Source: Phycicoccus avicenniae_A (GTDB taxonomy: Bacteria; Actinomycetota; Actinomycetes; Actinomycetales; Dermatophilaceae). From it: DNA of 64,000 nt. The notes under the pieces were generated by a model, which saw only the letters and a list, made by a program, of their open reading frames with translations, ran no database searches and was not told where the DNA came from. Location: the NCBI RefSeq assembly GCF_050496545.1, contig NZ_JBNVZV010000009.1, positions 93,131 through 157,130 of the forward strand. Direction: 5' to 3'. Within the stretch, counting starts at the first letter, position 1. The number at the start of each line of letters is the position of its first letter. Below are positions 1-7,282 of the stretch, piece after piece. A program made the translations under genes and the position numbers.

Positions 1-2
1 GG

Positions 3-239
3 TCAGCGGGACGAGGACGAGTACGGCAGGAGCGCCATCTCGCGGGCGTTCTTGACCGCGTTGGCGATGAGGCGCTGCTCCTGGACGGAGACGCCGGTCA
101 CGCGCCGGGCGCGGATCTTGCCGCGGTCGGAGATGAACTTGCGCAGCAGCGCGACGTCCTTGTAGTCGATGTTCTCGACCTTCGCCGCCTTGAGCGGGTT
201 GGCCTTCTTCTTCGGCTTGCGAATGGCGGGCTTGGCCAT
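3..239 (-). CDS. rpsR: 30S ribosomal protein bS18
   Basis: Complete 78-aa small-subunit protein that binds 16S rRNA beside bS6. The Lys-rich N-terminus is followed by the family core (IDYKDVALLRKFISDRGKI), and the length is normal. It is the last gene visible of the rpsF-ssb-rpsR run; in most actinobacteria rplI follows, which would lie just outside the window. ATG start with an AGGAGAGC-type ribosome binding site upstream. Identification is secure from the sequence and from the neighbours. Confidence 0.97.
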   Translation of the reverse strand: MAKPAIRKPKKKANPLKAAKVENIDYKDVALLRKFISDRGKIRARRVTGVSVQEQRLIANAVKNAREMALLPYSSSSR

Positions 240-339
240 CGTGGTGCTCTCCTTCTGCCGGCCGGGCCGGCGGATGAGCCCCGGTCACCCGGGGATGGTG
301 TCTGTCTGGTGTGGTGCGAGTCGTCGGCGGACCGACGGC

Positions 340-924
340 TCAGAAGGGGGGCTCGTCGTAGCTCGGCGCCTGGCCCCAGCCGCCGCCCTGCTGACCACCC
401 TGCTGCGGCTGCTGCTGCGGGGCCTGCTGGCCACCGCCCCAGCCGCCCTGCTGGCCGCCGCCACCCTGCTGGGGGGCGGAGCCACCGGTGGCCCACGGGT
501 CGTTCTGCTGCTGGAAGCCGCCGCCACCGCCGCCGAAGCCGCCACCGCCGCCACCGCCGCGCTCGGCCTTGGTGACCTTCGCGGAGGCGTAGCGGAGCGA
601 GGGGCCGACCTCGTCGACCTCGAGCTCCATGACGGTGCGCTTCTCGCCCTCCTTGGTGTCGTACGAGCGCGACTTCAGCCGGCCCGTGACGACGACGCGC
701 GTGCCCCGGTGGAGGGACTCGGCCACGTTCTCGGCCGCGTCACGCCAGATGGAGCAGCGCATGAAGAGGGTCTCGCCGTCCTTCCACTCGTTGCTCTGCC
801 GGTCGAACTGGCGAGGAGTGGAGGCCACGGTGAAGTTGGCGACCGCCGCACCCGAGGGGGTGAAGCGGAGCTCGGGGTCGGCGGTGAGGTTGCCGATGAC
901 GGTGATGACGGTGTCGCCTGCCAT
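340..924 (-). CDS. ssb: Single-stranded DNA-binding protein
   Basis: 194-aa SSB of the replication-linked type. Residues 1-110 form the OB fold (TVITVIGNLTADPELRFTPS). A Gly/Gln-rich disordered linker follows, containing a run of nine glycines, and the protein ends in the acidic tip DEPPF, the family's docking site for partner proteins. It sits between rpsF and rpsR as in other actinobacteria and is probably co-transcribed with them. The low-complexity linker is longer than in E. coli SSB but usual for actinobacteria. Confidence 0.97.
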   Translation of the reverse strand: MAGDTVITVIGNLTADPELRFTPSGAAVANFTVASTPRQFDRQSNEWKDGETLFMRCSIWRDAAENVAESLHRGTRVVVTGRLKSRSYDTKEGEKRTVMELEVDEVGPSLRYASAKVTKAERGGGGGGGFGGGGGGFQQQNDPWATGGSAPQQGGGGQQGGWGGGQQAPQQQPQQGGQQGGGWGQAPSYDEPPF

Positions 925-968
925 GACGGGGGTCCCTTCGGAGTGGTCGTCTGCTGGTGACGGAGGGC

Positions 969-1256
969 TCAGGCGCCGGGGCGCAGGAGCTTGGTCCGCA
1001 TGACCGACTCGTTGAGGCCGAGCTGGCGGTCGAGCTCCTTGGCCGTGGCCGGCTCGGAGGTGAAGTTGACGACGGCGTAGATGCCCTCGGCCTTCTTCTT
1101 GATCTCGTACGCGAGCCGACGACGGCCCCAGATGTCGATCGTGTCGACGGACCCGCCGTCGGTGGTGATGACCTTGAGGAACTTCTCCAGCGAGGGCTGG
1201 ACGGTCCGGTCGTCGAGCTCGGGGTCGAGGATGACCATGAGTTCGTACTGACGCAT
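969..1256 (-). CDS. rpsF: 30S ribosomal protein bS6
   Basis: 95-aa ribosomal protein bS6, which pairs with bS18 on the platform of the 30S subunit. The family start (MRQYELMVILDPELDD) and the WGRRRLAYEIKKKAEGIYAV core are clear. Length is normal for actinobacteria, which lack the long C-terminal Glu tail. First gene of the rpsF-ssb-rpsR operon; the 5' side carries a GGAGGCGGGTTAGC ribosome-binding region just before the ATG. Confidence 0.97.
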   Translation of the reverse strand: MRQYELMVILDPELDDRTVQPSLEKFLKVITTDGGSVDTIDIWGRRRLAYEIKKKAEGIYAVVNFTSEPATAKELDRQLGLNESVMRTKLLRPGA

Positions 1257-1287
1257 GCGCTAACCCGCCTCCTTCGGTCTCAAGCGG

Positions 1288-2709
1288 TCACGGTCTCTCC
1301 GTGACAGGAGGGTATGCGGTGTCGCCCACACCCCCGGTCGAGATGTCCACAGGGTGCTCGATGGGCAACCGTCCCAGCGTACCCGTCGTCGGCGGATGCC
1401 CCCAACTCGCGGCCGCCCCCGCCGGGGAGGGTGCGGTCGGCGCGGAGGCCGGGACCCCCCAGGTGGCCCGGGCCCAGACGACCCACCCGATCCGCCCGAG
1501 CGCCACGAGGCGCAGCGCGAGCGCGGTGGCGTACCACCCGGCGGGCAGGCCGTGGCCGGGGTCGGTGGCCGCGCCGAGCCAGGTGAAGAGCGCGACGGCG
1601 TGCACGACCTCGGCCCCGGCCCAGACGAGGTGGTCCCGCCACGGCACGCCCGCGAGCGCGACGAACGGGACGAGCCAGAGCGCGACGAGCGGAGGCAGCG
1701 CCGGCGCGGTGAGCATCGCGACGACCAGCCCCACGAGCACGACGTCGGCGACCGGGGGGCGCGGCGAGCGGCGCGAGACGACGACGGCCAGCGCGGCCGC
1801 CACGAGCATCCCGGACGTGGCGAACCCCGCCACGACCGGCGCCCCCAGCGGGTGCTGCGCCAGGGCCGGGACGAACCACGGCGCGCCGGGGCCGGCGCCG
1901 TCCGACAGCCAGGCCTGCACCGGCCGCAGCAGCAGCCCGAGGTCGAGGGCCGCGACCGGGCCGACGAGGACCAGCAGCGTCACCCCCACGGTGACGAGCA
2001 TCCGCCGCACGGCGTCCTCGACCCCGCGGGGCGGCACGAGGGCCATCGCGAGGAGCACGAGCAGGGGCAGCGGGCCCCCGAGCACCGAGACTCCGGCGAG
2101 CACTCCCGCGAGCACGACCCGCCCCCGGCCCCAGGCCCACACGGCGACGACGGCCAGGGTGAGGGGCACGAGCTCGACCGACAGCAGGACGGTCAGCGCC
2201 AGCACCGGCGAGAGCGCGAGCGCGACCGGGTCGGCCAGTGGGTGGCCGGCGGCGGTACCCACCGCGAGGACGAGCCCGACGAGCAGCACGGCGGCGAGGA
2301 GCATCCACAGCACGAGGACCCAGCGCTGCCCGGCGAGGCCACCGCCCGGGGCCAGCGATGCCAGGCCGGAGGTGACGACACCCCGCAGCACCGGGACGTC
2401 CAGGTCGGTGCCGCCGCGCAGGAACGCGACGAGCCCGCGCCCTGCCCCGTCGTCGACGAGCGAGGCGAACAGCGGTGAGCCGCACTGCCTCCAGAGCGGC
2501 GCCCGCCCCTCCCACCCGGTTCCGGCGCAGGCCGCCTGGCGCAGCGCGGCGACGACCAGCGGCAGCCCGAGCAGCAGGACCACCGGCGCCAGCCGGGCCA
2601 GGCCGCTCGGACCCTGCGGAGGCCGCGGGGCCCGGGCACCACGCGACCCCCCGAGGACCGTCAGCAGCCGGTCGGGGAGGCGCGGGTCATGGACGGGGGC
2701 CGTCGGCAC
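1288..2709 (-). CDS. Polytopic membrane protein, probable GT-C/GT87-like mannosyltransferase
   Basis: 473-aa integral membrane protein with roughly ten hydrophobic segments and a hydrophilic C-terminal tail of about 60 residues. No catalytic motif can be pointed to with certainty. The position between ponA and rpsF matches the mycobacterial gene Rv0051, annotated as a GT-C/GT87-type (polyprenol-phosphate mannose-dependent) membrane protein; that is the basis for the suggested role. The GTG start lies 19 nt after the ponA stop and has no obvious ribosome binding site, so translation may depend on readthrough from ponA. Function is inferred mainly from synteny. Confidence 0.72.
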   Translation of the reverse strand: MPTAPVHDPRLPDRLLTVLGGSRGARAPRPPQGPSGLARLAPVVLLLGLPLVVAALRQAACAGTGWEGRAPLWRQCGSPLFASLVDDGAGRGLVAFLRGGTDLDVPVLRGVVTSGLASLAPGGGLAGQRWVLVLWMLLAAVLLVGLVLAVGTAAGHPLADPVALALSPVLALTVLLSVELVPLTLAVVAVWAWGRGRVVLAGVLAGVSVLGGPLPLLVLLAMALVPPRGVEDAVRRMLVTVGVTLLVLVGPVAALDLGLLLRPVQAWLSDGAGPGAPWFVPALAQHPLGAPVVAGFATSGMLVAAALAVVVSRRSPRPPVADVVLVGLVVAMLTAPALPPLVALWLVPFVALAGVPWRDHLVWAGAEVVHAVALFTWLGAATDPGHGLPAGWYATALALRLVALGRIGWVVWARATWGVPASAPTAPSPAGAAASWGHPPTTGTLGRLPIEHPVDISTGGVGDTAYPPVTERP

Positions 2710-2728
2710 CGGTGCGGGGCGGGACCGG

Positions 2729-4924
2729 TCAGCCGGTGCCCGGCCGCACGCCGGTGGGCTGCGCGGCCGGCGAGCTCGGCGGGGCGGTGGGCAGCGTCGG
2801 CAGCGGGTTCGAGGGCGAGGGGCTCGCGGGGGCGCTCGGGGACGGCGGCGCGCTCGAGCTCGGCGGGGCCGAGGTCGTCGGGGGGGCCGAGGTGGTCGAC
2901 GGCGGACGCGTGGTGGTCGGCAGCGGCGGCGGGTCGGCGTCCTCGTTGATGTGCGCCGGCTCCGGGAAGTCGACGACCTTGCTGCCGTCGAGGGCGGCCT
3001 TCATGTACTCGGTCCAGATGCGGGTCGGGAAGGTGCCGCCGGTGATGGACCCCGAGCTCGGCAGGTCCTCCATCGACAGCTCCTTGCCCTTGGAGTTGCT
3101 GCGGTAGAGCCCGACGGCGGTGGCCAGCTGGGGCACGTAGCCGTCGAACCAGGCCGAGCGGAAGCTCTCGGAGGTGCCGGTCTTGCCGGCCGCGGGACGC
3201 CCGAGGTTCTCACCGACGTACCGGGCCGTGCCGCCCTCGACGGGCTGCTGCATCGCGTCGATGACGTCGGACATCAGCGGCTTGTCGAAGACCTGCTGGG
3301 TCTTGGGCTCGGCCTTGATGGTCGGGATGGTGGGGTCGGCGAACTTCACCTGCTTGACGAGGTACGGCTCGGCCCGCACGCCCTGCGCGGCGATCGTGGC
3401 GTAGGCGTTGGCCATGTCCATCACCGTCACGTAGTCGGTGCCGAGGACGTCGGCCATGTTCGGCTCGAGCTTGGAGCGCACGCCGGCGTCCTGGGCGGCC
3501 TTCATCGTGTTCTCGGGCCCGGCCTCGATGTTGAGCTTGGCGTAGACGGTGTTCACCGAGTTCTTCGTCGCCTTGAGCAGGTCGATGTCACCGAAGGACT
3601 CGTCCCCGAAGTTCTTCACCCGGCCGCGGCGCGAGTTCTCGTTGGAGGCGCCCGGGTCGGCGAACTCCTCGAAGTACTGCGGGCTGTAGCCGGGGAAGCG
3701 CGTCCGGGTGCTGACCTTCTCGGACTGCAGCGCCGCGATGAGGGTGAAGATCTTGAACGTCGAGCCGGCCTGCATCTTGGCCTGGGTGGCGTTGTTCAGC
3801 TGCCGCTTGGCGAAGTCCTCGCCGCCGTAGAGCGCGACGACCGCCCCGTTGCCCGGCACGATCGACACCAGGCCGCCGTGGATGTCCTTCTCCTGCGGCC
3901 GCTCGTCCTTGATCGCCTCGACCGCCGCCGCCTGCTTCTTCCGGTCGATGGTGGAGACGATGCGCAGACCGCCGCGCGAGATGTCGGCCTCGGGCAGCTT
4001 GTACTTGGTGACGAGCTCCTTGCGGATCAGGTCGACGACGTAGCCGCCGGTGCCGCCGAGCGCCTTGGGCTTGTACTCGATGACCTTCGGGAACTCGGCC
4101 TTGGCGCGGTCCTCGGGCGAGAGCCACTTCTTGGCGACCATCGCGTCGAGGATGTAGGCGCTGCGCGTCTCGGCGTTCTTGCGCTGCGTGTCGCCCATCG
4201 TCGGGTCGTAGAGCGAGGGCCCGCGGATGATCGAGGCGAGCAGGGCCGACTGGGCCGGGGTGAGGTTGCTGGCGTGGGCCTTGGGGCCGAAGTAGGCCTG
4301 GGCGGCGGTCTCGATGCCGTACGCACCGCGCCCGTAGTAGATGGTGTTGAGGTAGTTGGTGAGGATCTCGTCCTTGGACTGCTGCTTGTCGATCTTCAAG
4401 GAGATGAGGATCTCCTTGGCCTTGCGGGTGACCGTGCGGTCCTGGGTGAGGAAGTAGTTCTTCACGTACTGCTGGGTGATGGTCGAGCCGCCCTGGGTGG
4501 CCTGCCCACCCTTCACGGCGACCCAGACGGCGCGCGCGATGCCCGTGGGGCTGATGCCGCTGTTCTGGTAGAAGTCCCGGTCCTCGGCCGCGAGGATCGC
4601 GTGCTGCATGTTCGGGCTGATCTTGTCCAGGGGCACCGACACCCGGTTGCCGCCCTCGTCCGAGAGCCGCGCGAGCTCGGTCTTGCCGTCGGAGTAGTAG
4701 ACGATGCTCGTCTGGGCGTTGACCATCTCGTTCGGCTTCGGGATGTCGGTCATCGCGTAGGCGACACCGAACCCGGCGACCCCGAGGACGAAGAGGACCA
4801 GCGCGGTCCACATCCCGCGGCGCAGCCACTTCCGGCCGCGCGAACGGGGGGCCGCGGCCTTCCCGGCGGGTCGGGAGGCTCGGGCCTTGGCCTCGGCGCG
4901 GGTACGGGGCTTTCGCTGCGACAT
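2729..4924 (-). CDS. ponA: Bifunctional class A penicillin-binding protein (PonA type)
   Basis: 731-aa cell-wall synthase with peptidoglycan glycosyltransferase and transpeptidase activity. A basic cytoplasmic N-terminus is followed by a membrane anchor at about residues 38-60. The GT51 domain has its catalytic Glu in EDRDFY (about 111) and the GGSTITQQ motif. The transpeptidase shows STFK (about 387), SVN and KTGT (about 578). The C-terminal ~70 residues are Pro/Ser/Thr-rich low complexity, as in mycobacterial PonA1. The frame stays open upstream, but the ATG at 4924 with GGAAG eight bases before it gives the normal N-terminus. It precedes the GT87-like gene and probably shares its transcript. 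A possible promoter is CATACT (4976-4981) with TTGGGT 19 bp upstream (weak). Confidence 0.95.
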   Translation of the reverse strand: MSQRKPRTRAEAKARASRPAGKAAAPRSRGRKWLRRGMWTALVLFVLGVAGFGVAYAMTDIPKPNEMVNAQTSIVYYSDGKTELARLSDEGGNRVSVPLDKISPNMQHAILAAEDRDFYQNSGISPTGIARAVWVAVKGGQATQGGSTITQQYVKNYFLTQDRTVTRKAKEILISLKIDKQQSKDEILTNYLNTIYYGRGAYGIETAAQAYFGPKAHASNLTPAQSALLASIIRGPSLYDPTMGDTQRKNAETRSAYILDAMVAKKWLSPEDRAKAEFPKVIEYKPKALGGTGGYVVDLIRKELVTKYKLPEADISRGGLRIVSTIDRKKQAAAVEAIKDERPQEKDIHGGLVSIVPGNGAVVALYGGEDFAKRQLNNATQAKMQAGSTFKIFTLIAALQSEKVSTRTRFPGYSPQYFEEFADPGASNENSRRGRVKNFGDESFGDIDLLKATKNSVNTVYAKLNIEAGPENTMKAAQDAGVRSKLEPNMADVLGTDYVTVMDMANAYATIAAQGVRAEPYLVKQVKFADPTIPTIKAEPKTQQVFDKPLMSDVIDAMQQPVEGGTARYVGENLGRPAAGKTGTSESFRSAWFDGYVPQLATAVGLYRSNSKGKELSMEDLPSSGSITGGTFPTRIWTEYMKAALDGSKVVDFPEPAHINEDADPPPLPTTTRPPSTTSAPPTTSAPPSSSAPPSPSAPASPSPSNPLPTLPTAPPSSPAAQPTGVRPGTG

Positions 4925-5112
4925 GGTCTTCCGGGGGCAGGGGACGGGGGCCGGGTGCGAGCGCACCCATCGGCCAGTATGACGACGCCGTCTGGGAAAA
5001 ACCCAAATGCGCACGAACCTCCCCCGAGGTCTCCACACTCCCCGACCACCCGACCGCGCGCCCCACAGGCCGAGGGTCGCGCCCTCGTCGCGCCCCCGTC
5101 GTGGCCGCGGTT

Positions 5113-5185
5113 CGGATGCCTCACCGGGGTCCCGATGTCTCGCCGGGGTCCGGATGCCCCGCCGGGGTGCCACAGCACCCCGGCG
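5113..5185. repeat. 19-bp tandem repeat (x3) ending in a hairpin
   Basis: Three consecutive 19-bp units at 5113-5131, 5132-5150 and 5151-5169 share the pattern CnGATGyCyCrCCGGGGTs. The last unit forms the left arm of a perfect 10-bp inverted repeat (CGCCGGGGTG at 5160-5169 with CACCCCGGCG at 5176-5185, 6-nt loop). No U-tract follows, so it is not a classic terminator. Confidence 0.85.
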
Positions 5186-5237
5186 ATGCGGCGACTGCCC
5201 GGCCCCGCAGCCGGACACCGGCCGCACTCCCCACCGG

Positions 5238-5278
5238 CGGAACGGTTCCCGCGTGCACCGCGGCCGTATCGGGTGACC
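5238..5278 (-). repeat. Dispersed ~60-bp repeat, copy 1 (partial)
   Basis: On the minus strand it reads GGTCACCCGATACGGCCGCG followed by a GGGAACCGTTCCG module. It matches copy 2 (5290-5354) in tandem and a third copy at 51502-51566 in the opposite orientation. This copy lacks the second half of the TATCGGG palindrome. Confidence 0.8.
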
Positions 5279-5289
5279 AGGGTCGGCCC

Positions 5290-5354
5290 CGCTTCCCCCC
5301 GGAACGGTTCTCGGGTGAACCGCGGCCGTATCGGGTGACCCGATACCCATGGGG
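5290..5354 (-). repeat. Dispersed ~60-bp repeat, copy 2
   Basis: Full copy made of two modules: a perfect palindrome GTATCGGG-TGA-CCCGATAC (5328-5346) and a GGAACGGTTC module, joined by a GC-rich linker. Its reverse complement aligns almost base for base with 51502-51566. Confidence 0.85.
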
Positions 5355-5410
5355 CCACGGGGGCAGCGGCACGGATGCGATGTATCGCTCCGATATATCT
5401 ATGTTAGCGT

Positions 5411-5441
5411 CGAGGTGACAAGGTCCGAGTTTGTCACCTCG
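5411..5441. promoter_or_regulatory. 11-bp perfect inverted repeat upstream of padR (possible operator)
   Basis: CGAGGTGACAA (5411-5421) and TTGTCACCTCG (5431-5441) are exact reverse complements separated by 9 bp. The element ends 30 bp before the padR start and follows an AT-rich stretch (5381-5405) that probably holds the promoter. It is placed well for autoregulation by PadR. It also carries the CGAGGTG core seen in other palindromes of this window, so it may instead be one of that family. Confidence 0.6.
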
Positions 5442-5471
5442 GGTCCCCCCCGATCGTGCAGGAGGTTCGCC

Positions 5472-6035
5472 GTGGTCCCACGCCGCGCCCACCTCCTCGA
5501 GTTCGCCGTGCTCGGCCTGCTCCACGAGGGTCCGACCCACGGCTACGACCTGCGCCGCCGGCTCAACGAGGCGCTCGGCCCGTTCCGCGCCCTGTCCTAC
5601 GGCACGCTCTACCCGGCGCTGAAGTCGCTGCTCGGCCGCGGGCTCATCGCCGAGGCCGCCGACCCCGGACGCACCGGCAAGCGACCGCGGGTGGTCTACG
5701 AGCTGACCGCCTCCGGCAAGGAGCACTTCGCCGACCTCGTCGCCCGCACCGACTCCTCGGCGTACGAGGACGAGGCCTTCGACGTCCGGTTCGCGTTCTT
5801 CGCCCGCACCGAGAGCGAGGTGCGGCTGCGCATCCTCGAGGGTCGCCGCAGCCGCCTCGAGGACGACCTCGCCCGCGTGCGCGAGCGCTCGGTCCGCCGG
5901 CGCGAGCGCCTCGACACCTATACCGCGGCCCTCCAGCAGCACGGCGAGGAGCAGACCGAGCGCGAGGTCCGCTGGCTCACCGAGCTCATCGACGCCGAAC
6001 GGCGCCACCCCACCGACCCCGGCCCCCAGCCGTAG
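5472..6035 (+). CDS. PadR-family transcriptional regulator
   Basis: 187-aa repressor. The N-terminal winged helix (residues about 5-85) has the family pattern LLEFAVLGLLHEGPTHGYDL and SYGTLYPALKSLLGRGLI. The C-terminal half is an Arg/Glu-rich helical region (about 110-175) used for dimerisation. The frame is open further upstream, but the GTG at 5472 has AGGAGG at 5460-5465, six bases before it. It lies upstream of ino1 as Rv0047c does relative to ino1 in Mycobacterium tuberculosis, so it may respond to cell-envelope or inositol status. The ligand is unknown. Confidence 0.92.
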   Translation: MVPRRAHLLEFAVLGLLHEGPTHGYDLRRRLNEALGPFRALSYGTLYPALKSLLGRGLIAEAADPGRTGKRPRVVYELTASGKEHFADLVARTDSSAYEDEAFDVRFAFFARTESEVRLRILEGRRSRLEDDLARVRERSVRRRERLDTYTAALQQHGEEQTEREVRWLTELIDAERRHPTDPGPQP

Positions 6036-6100
6036 GAGCCCGGCGTCCCCACGCCGGGTCCCGCCCGTCCCGTCCATCCCACCCGATCAGGAGCAAGCCC

Positions 6101-7192
6101 ATGGGTTCCATCCGCGTCGCCGTCGTCGGCGTCGGCAACTGCGCGTCCTCGCTCGTCCAGGGCGTCCACTACTACCGTGACGCCGACCCGGCCTCGACCG
6201 TCCCCGGCCTGATGCACGTCGCCTTCGGCGAGTACCACGTGCGCGACGTCGAGTTCGTCGCCGCGTTCGACGTCGACGACAAGAAGGTCGGCAAGGACCT
6301 CGCCGAGGCCATCAACGCCTCCGAGAACAACACCATCAGGATCGCCGACGTCCCCACCACCGGAGTCACGGTCCAGCGCGGCCACACCCTCGACGGCCTC
6401 GGCAAGTACTACCGCCAGACGATCGACGAGTCCGGCGCCGAGCCGGTCGACGTCGTCGCCGCCCTGCGCGACGCGAAGGTCGACGTCCTCGTCTCCTACC
6501 TGCCCGTGGGCTCGGAGCAGGCGGACAAGTTCTACGCCCAGTGCGCCATCGACGCCGGCGTCGCGTTCGTCAACGCCCTCCCGGTCTTCATCGCCTCCGA
6601 CCCCGAGTGGGCTGCGAAGTTCGAGGCCGCCGGCGTGCCGGTCATCGGCGACGACATCAAGTCCCAGGTCGGCGCGACGATCACGCACCGCGTCATGGCC
6701 AAGCTCTTCGAGGACCGCGGCGTGCAGCTCGACCGCACGTACCAGCTGAACGTCGGCGGCAACATGGACTTCAAGAACATGCTCGAGCGCGAGCGCCTGG
6801 AGTCCAAGAAGATCTCCAAGACCCAGGCCGTCACCTCGAACCTCACGGGCGCGCTGGCCGGCAAGACCGAGGACCGCAACGTCCACATCGGCCCGTCCGA
6901 CTACGTCGCGTGGCTCGACGACCGCAAGTGGGCCTACGTGCGCCTCGAGGGTCGCGCGTTCGGCGACGTGCCGCTCAACCTCGAGTACAAGCTCGAGGTC
7001 TGGGACTCCCCGAACTCGGCCGGCATCATCATCGACGCCATCCGCGCGGCCAAGATCGCCAAGGACCGCGGCATCGGCGGCGCCCTGCTGTCGGCCTCGT
7101 CCTACCTCATGAAGTCCCCGCCGGAGCAGCGCCCCGACGAGGTCGGCCGCGCCCGCCTCGAGGCGTTCATCGCGGGCGACGAGGAGCGCTGA
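6101..7192 (+). CDS. ino1: Inositol-3-phosphate synthase
   Basis: 363-aa enzyme converting glucose 6-phosphate to 1L-myo-inositol 3-phosphate with NAD as catalytic cofactor. It is the first step to the inositol of phosphatidylinositol lipids and mycothiol. The Rossmann motif VVGVGNCASSLVQG (residues 7-20) and the conserved VNALPVFIASDP and GDDIKSQVGAT blocks are intact. Length equals the mycobacterial type. ATG at 6101 with AGGAGC seven bases before it; 65 bp after padR, so probably co-transcribed. Confidence 0.96.
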   Translation: MGSIRVAVVGVGNCASSLVQGVHYYRDADPASTVPGLMHVAFGEYHVRDVEFVAAFDVDDKKVGKDLAEAINASENNTIRIADVPTTGVTVQRGHTLDGLGKYYRQTIDESGAEPVDVVAALRDAKVDVLVSYLPVGSEQADKFYAQCAIDAGVAFVNALPVFIASDPEWAAKFEAAGVPVIGDDIKSQVGATITHRVMAKLFEDRGVQLDRTYQLNVGGNMDFKNMLERERLESKKISKTQAVTSNLTGALAGKTEDRNVHIGPSDYVAWLDDRKWAYVRLEGRAFGDVPLNLEYKLEVWDSPNSAGIIIDAIRAAKIAKDRGIGGALLSASSYLMKSPPEQRPDEVGRARLEAFIAGDEER

Positions 7193-7221
7193 GCCTCAGC
7201 ACCCTTCCGCACGCCGACGGG

Positions 7222-7267
7222 GTCGAGTGCGGAAGTGGCTGCCCCGGCGACCACTTCCGCACTCGAC
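7222..7267. terminator. 17-bp perfect inverted repeat between convergent genes
   Basis: GTCGAGTGCGGAAGTGG (7222-7238) pairs perfectly with 7251-7267 around a 12-nt loop. It lies between the convergent ends of ino1 and the transglutaminase-like gene, where a bidirectional terminator would be useful. There is no T-tract. It resembles the other long palindromes at 52160 and 63868. Confidence 0.7.
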
Positions 7268-7282
7268 TCCGGGAAGCAGGGG

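Larger units (their letters stand above)
4925..5471. other. Repeat-rich divergent intergenic region ponA/padR
   Basis: 547-bp gene-free gap between two divergently transcribed genes. Going rightwards it holds the probable ponA promoter, three 19-bp tandem repeats ending in a strong hairpin, two tandem copies of a ~60-bp dispersed repeat, an AT-rich stretch (about 5378-5405) and an 11-bp perfect inverted repeat. Open frames through it translate to Arg/Pro-rich antisense-like sequence and do not look coding. Confidence 0.8.

Noticed and set aside
1343..1351. DnaA box ATGTCCACA inside the GT87-like gene
   Set aside because: Single one-mismatch site far from the origin, expected by chance.
5113..5169. 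Short tandem repeats as a CRISPR-like array
   Set aside because: The 19-bp units are directly adjacent with no spacers and no cas genes are present.
1301..5338. Very long plus-strand open frame opposite ponA and the GT87-like gene
   Set aside because: Antisense frame produced by high GC at codon position three; Arg/Gly/Pro-rich, no domain, and the minus-strand genes are well supported.
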